Below, in pieces: positions 6,805-13,971 of a stretch of 17,640 nt of DNA (positions within the stretch are counted from its first letter, which is position 1; each line of letters begins with the position of its first letter). The notes under the pieces are model-generated. The model saw nothing but the letters and a program-made list of their open reading frames with translations, was not told the DNA's origin and did not search any database. The stretch is taken from NCBI GenBank assembly GCA_002481545.1, contig DLEF01000005.1, positions 46,385 through 64,024 of the forward strand. Direction: 5' to 3'. Source of the DNA: Cyanobacteria bacterium UBA7753. Lineage in GTDB: Bacteria > Cyanobacteriota > Vampirovibrionia > Gastranaerophilales > Gastranaerophilaceae. The position numbers and the translations under genes are program-made.

Positions 6805-8649
6805 ATGGCTAAAACAATTGGTATTGATTTAGGTACGACAAACTCGGTAGTAGCCGTAATGGAAGGTGGTAAACCGACCGTTATCGCAAACTCCGAAGGT
6901 ATGAGAACAACCCCTTCAATCGTAGGGTTCTCAAAAACAGGTGAAAGATTGGTAGGTCAATTGGCTAAACGTCAGGCTATTTTGAACCCTGATAAGACAA
7001 TCGCTTCTATCAAGAGACACATGGGTGAGGATTACAAAGTAAACATCGACGGAAAGGATTACACTCCGCAAGAAATTTCAGCAATGATTTTGAGAAAATT
7101 GGCTGATGATGCAAGTGCTTATTTGGGAGAAAAAGTTACTTCCGCAGTTATCACTGTTCCTGCTTACTTTAACGATGCTCAAAGACAAGCAACCAAGGAT
7201 GCAGGTAAGATAGCAGGCTTGGATGTACTTCGTATCGTTAACGAACCTACGGCAGCTGCATTGGCTTACGGACTTGAAAAAGATAAATCCGAAAAAGTCC
7301 TTGTATTCGACTTGGGTGGTGGTACATTCGATGTATCAATCCTTGAAATAGGTGATGGTGTTCACGAAGTTTTATCAACATCAGGTGATACTCACTTGGG
7401 TGGTGATGATTTCGATAAGAAAATCATGGATTGGATTTGCTCAGAGTTCAAGAAAGCAGAAGGCATTGATTTATCAGGTGATAAACAAGCTATGCAACGT
7501 ATTAAAGAAGCTGCTGAAAAAGCTAAATGCGAATTGTCATCAGTTGTTGAAACAAACATCAACTTACCGTTCATCACTGCTGATGCTAACGGACCTAAAC
7601 ACTTAGACTTGAACTTAACAAGAGCTCAATTTGAAGAACTTTCATTCGACTTATTGGAAAGATGTAAGAAACCTGTTGAACAAGCATTGTCTGATGCGGG
7701 CTTAACAAAGAATGATATCGATGAAGTCGTATTGGTTGGTGGTTCTACTCGTATCCCTGCAGTTCAAAAACTTGTTAAGGAATACACAGGTAAGGAACCT
7801 AACCAAACAGTAAACCCTGATGAAGTTGTTGCGGTTGGTGCTGCAATTCAGGCAGGTGTTCTGGCAGGTGAAGTTAAAGATATCGTATTGTTGGATGTAA
7901 CTCCGTTGACATTGGGTATCGAAACAATGGGCGGTGTTATGACGGCACTTGTTCCTCGTAACACAACAATCCCTGTTTCTAAATCTCAGGTATTCTCAAC
8001 GGCTGAAAACAACCAGACGGCAGTTGATATTAACGTACTCCAAGGTGAAAGACCAATGGCTAAAGATAACAAGTCTTTAGGTATGTTTAGACTTGAAGGT
8101 ATCGCTCCTGCAATGCGTGGTGTTCCGCAAATTGAAGTAACGTTTGATATCGATGCTAACGGTATCGTTAACGTATCCGCTAAGGATAAAGCTACTAACA
8201 AAGAACAAAAAATCACCATCACTAATTCGTCTAACTTATCCGAAGATGATATCAACAAGATGGTCAAAGAGGCTGAGGCTAACGCTGCTGAAGATAAGAA
8301 GAAAAAAGAAGGCGCTGAAATCAAGAACAACGCTAACTCATTGATTACTTCCGCAGAAAGATTAACCAAAGACTTTGAAGGTAAGATTGCCGAAGATGAT
8401 GCTAAGAAATTAGGCGAACAAAAAGATGCTTTGAAGAAAGCTTTGGATGAAAACAAAGAAACCGAAGAAATCAAGAAATTATCTGAAGAATTACAACAAA
8501 CAATGTTCGGTATTTCTCAAAAAGCTTACGAAGCAGCGTCTAAGGATGGCGGAACAGCTAAGACAGAATCTTCAGAGAAGTCTGACTCTTCTAAGAAAGA
8601 CGACAACAACGACGATGATGTCATAGATGCTGAATATGTAAAAGAATAA
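6805..8649 (+). CDS. dnaK: Molecular chaperone DnaK (Hsp70)
   Basis: This ATP-driven chaperone binds exposed hydrophobic peptides in the cytoplasm with DnaJ and GrpE. The 614-residue protein is complete. The nucleotide-binding domain has GIDLGTTNS (6-14), VFDLGGGTFDVS (167-178) and VVLVGGSTRIP (308-318). The interdomain linker is KDIVLLDVTPL (358-368), followed by the substrate-binding domain, a helical lid, and an acidic tail ending in DDDVIDAEYVKE. After SIKRHMG (68-74) it lacks the 20-plus-residue insertion present in most Gram-negative and cyanobacterial DnaKs, although much of the rest reads cyanobacteria-like. A strong AAGGAGAT precedes the ATG. It stands alone, without grpE, dnaJ or hrcA, and has its own terminator. 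I see no CIRCE, so heat control, if any, is by another route. Confidence 0.98.
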   Translation: MAKTIGIDLGTTNSVVAVMEGGKPTVIANSEGMRTTPSIVGFSKTGERLVGQLAKRQAILNPDKTIASIKRHMGEDYKVNIDGKDYTPQEISAMILRKLADDASAYLGEKVTSAVITVPAYFNDAQRQATKDAGKIAGLDVLRIVNEPTAAALAYGLEKDKSEKVLVFDLGGGTFDVSILEIGDGVHEVLSTSGDTHLGGDDFDKKIMDWICSEFKKAEGIDLSGDKQAMQRIKEAAEKAKCELSSVVETNINLPFITADANGPKHLDLNLTRAQFEELSFDLLERCKKPVEQALSDAGLTKNDIDEVVLVGGSTRIPAVQKLVKEYTGKEPNQTVNPDEVVAVGAAIQAGVLAGEVKDIVLLDVTPLTLGIETMGGVMTALVPRNTTIPVSKSQVFSTAENNQTAVDINVLQGERPMAKDNKSLGMFRLEGIAPAMRGVPQIEVTFDIDANGIVNVSAKDKATNKEQKITITNSSNLSEDDINKMVKEAEANAAEDKKKKEGAEIKNNANSLITSAERLTKDFEGKIAEDDAKKLGEQKDALKKALDENKETEEIKKLSEELQQTMFGISQKAYEAASKDGGTAKTESSEKSDSSKKDDNNDDDVIDAEYVKE

Positions 8650-8679
8650 TTGAATAAATTGTTTAGCATAATTATAAAG

Positions 8680-8710
8680 AGACCGGCTCTCAATTGAGTC
8701 GGTCTTTTTT
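8680..8710 (+). terminator. dnaK terminator
   Basis: AGACCGGCTC (8680-8689) pairs with GAGTCGGTCT (8696-8705), ten pairs with one G-U wobble, loop TCAATT, followed by a T-run to 8710. It lies 30 bp after the dnaK stop. Confidence 0.92.
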
Positions 8711-8726
8711 GTTGTTTAAACACAAA

Positions 8727-8821
8727 CCGCCCGCGTAGCGGGTAAGTCTCGCCCCCGCTTGCGGGAGAGACCGCAGCTGTTGTAAACGAGCTGTTACAGA
8801 TGCGAGTGAGGGGGAGTCACT
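8727..8821. repeat. GC-rich palindromic element between dnaK and the GT9 gene
   Basis: In an AT-rich setting this 95-bp stretch packs two GC hairpins: CCCGC-GTA-GCGGG (8730-8742) and CCCGC-TT-GCGGG flanked by TCTC/GAGA (8747-8770). Its distal part, GAGTGAGGGGGAGTCAC, is partly complementary to GTCTCGCCCCC (8746-8756). It resembles a third MITE-like family, not identical to the elements at 4536 and 6581. The remaining 85 bp to the GT9 stop show nothing clear. Confidence 0.45.
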
Positions 8822-8906
8822 AGGTGTTCTGTCATACTGCAATCGAATTTCTAACTGAAATCCTTCGCTGTGCTTTGATAATTCTATGAATTGGAAGTTG
8901 CTTAAT

Positions 8907-9866
8907 CTACATTACTTCTTTAACTTTATTCAAAACATCTTCGACTGTTATGCTTTCAATACATGGGGCATAAAGTTCACCATGTTTTGTGTATTTGCAT
9001 TTCTTTTTCCAGCAGTATTTGCATTCGGTTTTCGGTTCTACTACATACCCGTTTTTGCCGTACGGCTTGATTTTATCGGGTGAAGTGGAGCCAAGTATTG
9101 CAATCGTTTTTACTCCGTATGCTGTCGCAATATGAGCAGGTCCCGAATCTCCCGAGATAACAAGGTCTGCTTGTGATAAGACTGCACAACTACCGTCTAA
9201 ATCGTATTGTCCCGAAAGTATAACCACTCCATCCTGTTCCAATTGGGTGTGGGCTTTTATTTCGCTCGCACTTCCAAGCACAAAAATTGTTCCGCCGTAA
9301 GTTGCATGCAATTCTTTTGCCAATTCTTTCCATTTATCTATATTCCAAACTCGACCTTCCCTGATTTGATGTTCGGATTTTCCCGGTGAGAACATTATGT
9401 ATGGTCTCGGATATTCGGACAGTTGTTTTTTTATGAGTGTTTCAGTCTCTTTATTATTGTTTAAAACAAGGTGGTCGGGCAGTTCCAAATCAGGCATGAG
9501 CCTTTTTGCTGAATAAAAATATTCCTCTACCCAGCTTTTATTTTTATAAGCGTGTCTAAATCCTATTTTTTTAGGCAAAGCCCCTATTGCGAGTAATATT
9601 AGTCTGGTCGTGCAGCTGAGAGGCATAATAATATCGTAATGTTCTTTTCTTAAATCGGACATTAGCTCTAAAAATGACTGGTTTCCGTTCTTTTCATATG
9701 TATATACTTTATCCACCGTAGAATTGTTAATGAGAAGCGGAGCAATATAAGGTCTTGTGATGTAATGAACCTCCCAATCGGGATGTTTTGCTTTTATTGC
9801 GGCTGTGATTATTGTTGTATGAACAACATCTCCAATTGCGCCCGGTTTCATCAAAAGTATTTTCAT
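8907..9866 (-). CDS. Glycosyltransferase family 9 (ADP-heptose:LPS heptosyltransferase-like)
   Basis: This 319-residue cytoplasmic or peripheral enzyme resembles the heptosyltransferases that add sugars to the LPS inner core. The N-terminal MKILLMKPGAIGDVVHTT is the usual acceptor-side GT9 start. The donor-binding GDSGPAH is at 239-245, followed by GVKTIAILGSTSPD. A cysteine set C282-x2-C285-x4-C290 with C302 near the C-terminus recurs in part of this family and may bind metal. The donor and acceptor cannot be fixed from sequence. The start is set at 9866 because AGAGGG lies just upstream; the frame runs twelve codons further up without such a site. It is divergent from nadE, and two TATAAT-like boxes lie in the shared gap. 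Confidence 0.88.
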   Translation of the reverse strand: MKILLMKPGAIGDVVHTTIITAAIKAKHPDWEVHYITRPYIAPLLINNSTVDKVYTYEKNGNQSFLELMSDLRKEHYDIIMPLSCTTRLILLAIGALPKKIGFRHAYKNKSWVEEYFYSAKRLMPDLELPDHLVLNNNKETETLIKKQLSEYPRPYIMFSPGKSEHQIREGRVWNIDKWKELAKELHATYGGTIFVLGSASEIKAHTQLEQDGVVILSGQYDLDGSCAVLSQADLVISGDSGPAHIATAYGVKTIAILGSTSPDKIKPYGKNGYVVEPKTECKYCWKKKCKYTKHGELYAPCIESITVEDVLNKVKEVM

Positions 9867-9921
9867 ATTCCCTCTTTGTTTTATTTTATTATAATAACAC
9901 AAATTATAATAAGGTGATAAA

Positions 9922-9950
9922 TTTACCCTCTAAACCCTTTATGATAGAAT
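9922..9950 (+). promoter_or_regulatory. nadE promoter
   Basis: TTTACC (9922-9927) and TAGAAT (9945-9950) are spaced exactly 17 bp. Transcription would start near 9957, at the edge of the AGAGGT Shine-Dalgarno (9957-9962), giving a very short leader of about 13 nt. Confidence 0.55.
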
Positions 9951-9969
9951 AAAATCAGAGGTATTTTTT

Positions 9970-12009
9970 ATGGACACAAACCGATTATATGAACTGGCAG
10001 AAAAAGCAGACAAGCTGTTGCAAATGGAAGCTGACGAAAATAATAAAAAAGAGTTGGAAGTAATTATTAAGGAATTAGCCCCTATAATAAAAGAGATAAA
10101 ACAGGGCAGTATCGGGATGGCGCAGATAGATCCTATTGTCGGGGATATAGAATATAACGCTTTAAAGGTTATGAAATATATTTCTTTTGCGCAGAAAATC
10201 GGGCTTGATGCAGTCGTTTTCCCTGAACTCATCCTTATGGGATATCCGATAGAAGACACTATCGACAGACATCCGATAATTGTTGAAGAAAACATAAAAT
10301 GGTTGAAAGAGATTGCAAAGCTGACTACTTCAATCACTGCTATTGTTGGGTTTGTAGAGCCGAGAAAATACGATAACAGTACAGGCAAAAAATATTATAA
10401 TTCACTTGCAATTCTGACGGATGGGAAAATACAAGGAATTGTCAGAAAATCCCTCCTCCCTACATATTCGGAGTTTAACGACTACAGATATATAGAGCCG
10501 TCTCCTGTTGTGGGCTTTCAGCCTGCAGAGACATTGACACTCTTTGATGAAAATAATGTCAGAGACTGTCAGAAAACGAATTTAATTAATAATATAAGAT
10601 ATGGGATATCAATATGCGAGGATTGTTGGAATAACAAAAATTTCTTCAATACAACTTTGTATGACAAAGATCCTATTGATGAACTCGCAGAAGAACATCC
10701 CGATATATTCATAAACTGTTCGGCGTCTCCGACGAGAGCAAAGAAAGAGCAGTTAAAACACAATATGTTGTCATTTATTGCTAAGTTTTATAAAACGCCT
10801 ATAGTATATGTAAATCAGGTTGGCGCGGTTGATAACAGCTCTTTTGACGGCTCAAGCAGAGTATTTGACAAAAACGGAAAATTGCTTGCAAGAGCGAAAT
10901 CTTTTGAGGAACAGTTCCTCATTGTAAACCCGCTAAAGGGTATCGGAAAAGTTTATCCGCTCACGAAAGGCTTGGAACAATCCCTTACCGAGGAAAAGAA
11001 GTTTACGCTTGATTATGAAAACGATTTAGCCCGTACTTATAAAACGATTATCCAAGGTATAAGGGATTATTTCTATAAAAACGGACTTGAAAGAGCTTGT
11101 TTGGGTTTGTCGGGCGGTCTGGATTCTACCGTTTGTGCGGTATTGGTAGCGGATGCTATCGGCAAAGAAAATGTTTTTGGCGTCAGTATGCCGTCAAAGA
11201 TAACGAGTAAAGAGAGTAAGAGTGACGCAAGAGAGCTTGCGGAAAATCTTGGTATAAACTTTACCGAAGTTTCTATAAAACCTATGGTTGATACCTGCAA
11301 TGATGTATTTGCGGGACTATTCAAAGATGTTGAGGATAAATGGAGTTGTCGATATAAAAAATCCTTCACTCAAGATAACATACAGGCGCGCTCAAGAGCG
11401 ATGTATCTTTGGGGTATCAGTAACGAGTTTGCAAAATGTATACCTATTGCAACTTCCGACAAGTCAGAATTATATATGGGATATGCAACCATAAACGGCG
11501 ATATGTCCGGCGGGTTTGCTCCGATTGCGGATGTGCCGAAAACGAAGTTATTTGCGTTTGCCAGATGGATGAATGCAAACAGAGAAAAGAAAAATTGCAT
11601 TCCGGAGGCGATTATTCTCAAGCGTCCGGGGGCAGAGCTTGCAATAGATGAGAAAACAGGTAAACCTCTCATTGCGGAAGATGCGCTTATGCCTTACGAA
11701 TTTTTGGATGAGGTCATTTGGAGAATAGAGAACAGGCATGAATATTATCAGGATATGATTGATTCTCCGTTCTTGTATGAAAAAACACACAAGGTTACGA
11801 AAGAAGAAAAACAGGGTTGGTTGGATAAATTCTACAGACGTATGTCCACTTCACTTTACAAATGGTCAATTTTACCGCCTTCCGTAATCGTTGAGGCTCG
11901 TTCAATTAATAAATACGATTACAAACAGCCTATAACATCGTCTCATATAAATTACAAAGGCGTTGACAAAGCCGACATCAAAGAAAAATTGGAAACTGTT
12001 CTTGTGTAA
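9970..12009 (+). CDS. nadE: Glutamine-dependent NAD+ synthetase
   Basis: This enzyme makes NAD+ from nicotinic acid adenine dinucleotide, using ammonia released from glutamine by its own N-terminal domain. The 679-residue protein has a nitrilase-type glutaminase domain with triad E86 (VFPEL), K160 (VRKSLLP) and C216 (ISICEDCW). The synthetase domain follows, with the pyrophosphatase loop SGGLDS (381-386) and SDKSELYMGYATINGD (496-511). The glutaminase domain begins at about residue 47 (GSIGMAQIDPIVGDIE), so the protein has an extra helical, Lys/Glu-rich N-terminal segment of about 46 residues that most NadE proteins lack. AGAGGT (9957-9962) supports the long start. Only a weak AT hairpin (12018-12036) follows the stop. 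Confidence 0.96.
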   Translation: MDTNRLYELAEKADKLLQMEADENNKKELEVIIKELAPIIKEIKQGSIGMAQIDPIVGDIEYNALKVMKYISFAQKIGLDAVVFPELILMGYPIEDTIDRHPIIVEENIKWLKEIAKLTTSITAIVGFVEPRKYDNSTGKKYYNSLAILTDGKIQGIVRKSLLPTYSEFNDYRYIEPSPVVGFQPAETLTLFDENNVRDCQKTNLINNIRYGISICEDCWNNKNFFNTTLYDKDPIDELAEEHPDIFINCSASPTRAKKEQLKHNMLSFIAKFYKTPIVYVNQVGAVDNSSFDGSSRVFDKNGKLLARAKSFEEQFLIVNPLKGIGKVYPLTKGLEQSLTEEKKFTLDYENDLARTYKTIIQGIRDYFYKNGLERACLGLSGGLDSTVCAVLVADAIGKENVFGVSMPSKITSKESKSDARELAENLGINFTEVSIKPMVDTCNDVFAGLFKDVEDKWSCRYKKSFTQDNIQARSRAMYLWGISNEFAKCIPIATSDKSELYMGYATINGDMSGGFAPIADVPKTKLFAFARWMNANREKKNCIPEAIILKRPGAELAIDEKTGKPLIAEDALMPYEFLDEVIWRIENRHEYYQDMIDSPFLYEKTHKVTKEEKQGWLDKFYRRMSTSLYKWSILPPSVIVEARSINKYDYKQPITSSHINYKGVDKADIKEKLETVLV

Positions 12010-12060
12010 ATATAATGATATATAATAGTCATATATTTTAACAGAAAGTGCGTTATACAC

Positions 12061-12089
12061 TTGACAAAATGTGGAACATAGTAAATAAT
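12061..12089 (+). promoter_or_regulatory. Promoter for a short antisense RNA
   Basis: A perfect TTGACA (12061-12066) and AATAAT (12084-12089, five of six) are spaced exactly 17 bp. This is among the best promoter matches in the window, yet no plus-strand gene begins near it. The predicted start, about 12096, falls inside the terminator of the minus-strand small gene. Confidence 0.65.
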
Positions 12090-12095
12090 AAAAAT

Positions 12096-12172
12096 ACAGG
12101 GTGGTGGTTGTCAACCCACCGGATACCCTCAGAGATTGGCGACTCTTATCTTCTATGGTGAGAGTCGTTTAA
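12096..12172 (+). ncRNA. Candidate antisense RNA antitoxin
   Basis: From the promoter at 12061-12089 an RNA of about 75 nt is expected. Its 5' part folds as GGTGG...CCACC inside AGGGT...ACCCT (12098-12129). Its 3' part is an 11-pair stem CGACTCTTATC/GGTGAGAGTCG (12140-12150 with 12157-12167, two G-U pairs, loop TTCTAT) followed by TTTAAT. It is fully complementary to the terminator, stop codon and last codons of the small hydrophobic reading frame on the other strand. This convergent, 3'-overlapping layout is that of type I antitoxins such as RatA or RNAII. The RNA itself is predicted, not shown. Its terminator has a poor U-run, so the true end may lie further on. Confidence 0.5.
12098..12129 (-). 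terminator. Terminator of the small minus-strand gene
   Basis: Read on the minus strand, AGGGT and ACCCT enclose GGTGG...CCACC (12098-12129), followed by the U-rich tract TATTTTTATTATTT (12096-12083). This fits an intrinsic terminator 17 bp beyond the stop of the 25-codon frame. Confidence 0.65.
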
Positions 12173-12223
12173 TATGCATAAAATCATGAAGATTAATAAC
12201 AAATTAATATCAAGATTTGTCAT
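12146..12223 (-). CDS. Small hydrophobic peptide, candidate type I toxin
   Basis: A 25-codon frame starts at the ATG of 12223. It is preceded at six bases by AAAGGAGGT (12229-12237), the strongest Shine-Dalgarno of the whole window. The peptide has a polar start (MTNLD), a hydrophobic core at residues 8-18 (LLLIFMILCIL) and a polar, basic tail NDSHHRR. This is the plan of small membrane toxins of type I systems, though the core is short for a full membrane span. It has its own promoter (12318-12346), a leader of about 88 nt that can pair with the Shine-Dalgarno, a terminator (12098-12129) and a predicted antisense RNA across its 3' end. I cannot assign it to a known toxin family. Toxicity is an inference. 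Confidence 0.6.
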   Translation of the reverse strand: MTNLDINLLLIFMILCILNDSHHRR

Positions 12224-12311
12224 AATTGACCTCCTTTCTTCGGAACTGTCAACCGAGATTGTCACATAATGTGGTGTTGCAGTTCGTTGAAAAGAGTATC
12301 CTTTACCCTGT
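12224..12311 (-). promoter_or_regulatory. Structured leader able to mask the Shine-Dalgarno
   Basis: In the predicted leader, CTCTTTTC (minus strand of 12289-12296) can form eight consecutive pairs, one of them G-U, with GAAAGGAG of the Shine-Dalgarno (12231-12238). A local alternative, TTGAC/GTCAA, also covers its edge. The leader also holds a CACAT-T-ATGTG hairpin. Sequestered ribosome sites are typical of type I toxin mRNAs. Confidence 0.5.
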
Positions 12312-12317
12312 GTTTAT

Positions 12318-12346
12318 ATCTTAACATATTTTCAAAAAATTGTCTA
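12318..12346 (-). promoter_or_regulatory. Promoter of the small toxin-like gene
   Basis: On the minus strand TAGACA (12341-12346) and TAAGAT (12318-12323) are spaced exactly 17 bp. The start would be near 12311, giving a transcript of about 225 nt to the terminator. The -35 sequence is the same hexamer as in the terC promoter. Confidence 0.5.
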
Positions 12347-12384
12347 ACAAAATATCTTTGTAAAAAGGTATATATTTTATATTC

Positions 12385-12413
12385 TTGCAAAGAAAAAAAA
12401 GATAAAGTATAAT
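12385..12413 (+). promoter_or_regulatory. Aminotransferase promoter
   Basis: TTGCAA (12385-12390) and a perfect TATAAT (12408-12413) are spaced exactly 17 bp. The leader to the start at 12515 would be about 95 nt. It contains a GGTG...CACC hairpin and a four-codon frame (ATG at 12478 to TGA at 12492) with AAGG just upstream. Confidence 0.65.
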
Positions 12414-12514
12414 ATTAGAGTTATTTAAAAGTGAAGGATTGTAAAAACCACGCTAAAAACCAATAAAATAAGGTGTTATGTTTGCACCGTGAGATTAATA
12501 AGAGGTATGAACAA

Positions 12515-13756
12515 ATGAGAGAATTATTCAACGATTATGTAAACTCAATGACAACATATATTATGTTCAAGATTAAGGCTGCAGCGAACAAGTTGAGACC
12601 TGAACTTGAGGCAAAAGGCAGAGCTCCGATATTTTTATCAATGGGCGCACCTACGGCTAATCCGCCAAAAGCATTGTTGGATAAACTCAAAGAGGCTCTT
12701 GATACAGACGGTATTCATACTTATTCAACTCCGAGAGGGGAAAAGTTCTTCCTTGAGGCAATAGCTCAATATATGAAACGCCGTTTCGGTGTAGAGTTGG
12801 ATGCGACAAAAGAAATTGCATCTTTGATTGGTTCAAAAGAAGGCTTGGCAAACTTTTTAAGAGCTTTGATTAATCCTACAACAGAGGATTCCGAAAAAGA
12901 AGTTGTATTTGTACCTGATCCGGGGTATGCGTCTTACAGTCAAATGGTAGAGATTGCGGGCGGAAAAACATTCTCTGTTCCGTTGACTGCTGAAAACAAT
13001 TACATGCCTGACCTCAATGAGGTTTGGGAGGATTACTTAAATAAAGACGGAAACCCTAACAAGGTAAAAGCGGTTATTATCAATTACCCTAACAACCCGT
13101 TGGGTGCTACCGCAACAAGAGATTACTACAAACACGTTATAAGTTTCTGTAAAAAACATCATTTAGTTTTGATGTCTGATGCGGCTTATGCGGATTTATA
13201 TTTTGATGAAAACGAAAGACCTTTCAGTATACTGGAATTTGAAGGGGCAAAAGATATTGCTGTTGAATTTTTCAGTTTTTCAAAACCGTATGCAATGACG
13301 GGTGCCAGATTGGGTTGGATTTGCGGTAACAAAGATGCGATTGATGAACTTTGCGTCCTTAAATCAACTATCGATAACGGTATCTACAAACCTTTGCAGG
13401 TAGCCTGCGCATATATTTTGAATGCTCCCGAAGGTGATGAGTATACGGTTGAGGCTAATAAAGAATTAAAACGTAAACAGGATATCTTTGTAGAAGGTAT
13501 AAAAGAATTGGGCTGGCCTGATTTTTATGTACCGAATGCAACCTTCTATCTTTGGATGCCTATTCCTCCGAGATATAAATCATCAAAAGAATTTACTGAT
13601 GATTTGATGAAAAAATCAGGCATTATCGCTGTCCCGGGGCACGCTTACGGAACATACGGCGAAGGATTTTTCAGAGTATCAATTGTTTGCTCGGAAGAAA
13701 AAATAAGAGAATGCATCTCAAGAATGAAAGAAGACGGATTTTATTATAATTCGTAA
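12515..13756 (+). CDS. PLP-dependent class I/II aminotransferase, LL-diaminopimelate aminotransferase-like
   Basis: This 413-residue fold-type I aminotransferase most resembles DapL2-type LL-diaminopimelate aminotransferases, which make LL-diaminopimelate for lysine and peptidoglycan directly from tetrahydrodipicolinate. Supporting motifs are RRFGVELDATKE (89-100), LIGSKEGLANF (104-114), VFVPDPGYASYSQ (131-143) and YPNNPLG (191-197). The PLP contacts are D222 and Y225 in SDAAYADLYFD, the Schiff-base lysine K257 in SFSKPYAMTGARLGW, and a C-terminal substrate arginine R387 (FFRVS). Another amino acid substrate is possible. The start at 12515 is chosen because AGAGGT (12501-12506) lies eight bases upstream; a GTG 14 codons earlier lacks a site. 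Its last codons and stop lie inside a 7-bp tandem repeat. Confidence 0.85.
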   Translation: MRELFNDYVNSMTTYIMFKIKAAANKLRPELEAKGRAPIFLSMGAPTANPPKALLDKLKEALDTDGIHTYSTPRGEKFFLEAIAQYMKRRFGVELDATKEIASLIGSKEGLANFLRALINPTTEDSEKEVVFVPDPGYASYSQMVEIAGGKTFSVPLTAENNYMPDLNEVWEDYLNKDGNPNKVKAVIINYPNNPLGATATRDYYKHVISFCKKHHLVLMSDAAYADLYFDENERPFSILEFEGAKDIAVEFFSFSKPYAMTGARLGWICGNKDAIDELCVLKSTIDNGIYKPLQVACAYILNAPEGDEYTVEANKELKRKQDIFVEGIKELGWPDFYVPNATFYLWMPIPPRYKSSKEFTDDLMKKSGIIAVPGHAYGTYGEGFFRVSIVCSEEKIRECISRMKEDGFYYNS

Positions 13757-13781
13757 TTAGTAATGCGTAATGCGTAATTAG
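13747..13781. repeat. Five tandem 7-bp units, TAATNNN
   Basis: Five consecutive heptamers read TAATTCG, TAATTAG, TAATGCG, TAATGCG, TAATTAG. The array starts inside the aminotransferase gene, whose stop codon is the TAA of the second unit. Further on, CGATG-TTTCG-CATCG (13807-13821) is a small hairpin. The rest of the gap to trkA has only the trkA promoter. Confidence 0.75.
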
Positions 13782-13934
13782 AGTTTTGTCTTAATAAAGT
13801 AGGGTGCGATGTTTCGCATCGTTACTCAAATTTATGTATTTTATATGATTTGTTGAAAATGTAGTGTGCGGTTACTGCAACAAGAAACAAATTCAGTCTG
13901 TTCTTTACATTCTTTACAATATTACCGTCTATGT

Positions 13935-13963
13935 TTGATTATTTCATGTTTTTATAGTATATT
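13935..13963 (+). promoter_or_regulatory. trkA promoter, apparently leaderless
   Basis: TTGATT (13935-13940) and TATATT (13958-13963) are spaced exactly 17 bp. Eight bases separate the -10 box from the trkA ATG, and no Shine-Dalgarno fits between them, so the transcript should start within a base or two of the start codon. Confidence 0.6.
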
Positions 13964-13971
13964 TTGGCTAT

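Noticed and set aside
7986..8474. 162-codon open frame on the minus strand
   Set aside because: It is antisense to dnaK. The Ser/Leu/Ala-rich translation reflects the complement of dnaK's Lys/Glu-rich codons.
12018..12036. ATATAT hairpin after nadE
   Set aside because: The stem is AT-only and very weak; it is mentioned under nadE but does not merit a terminator call.
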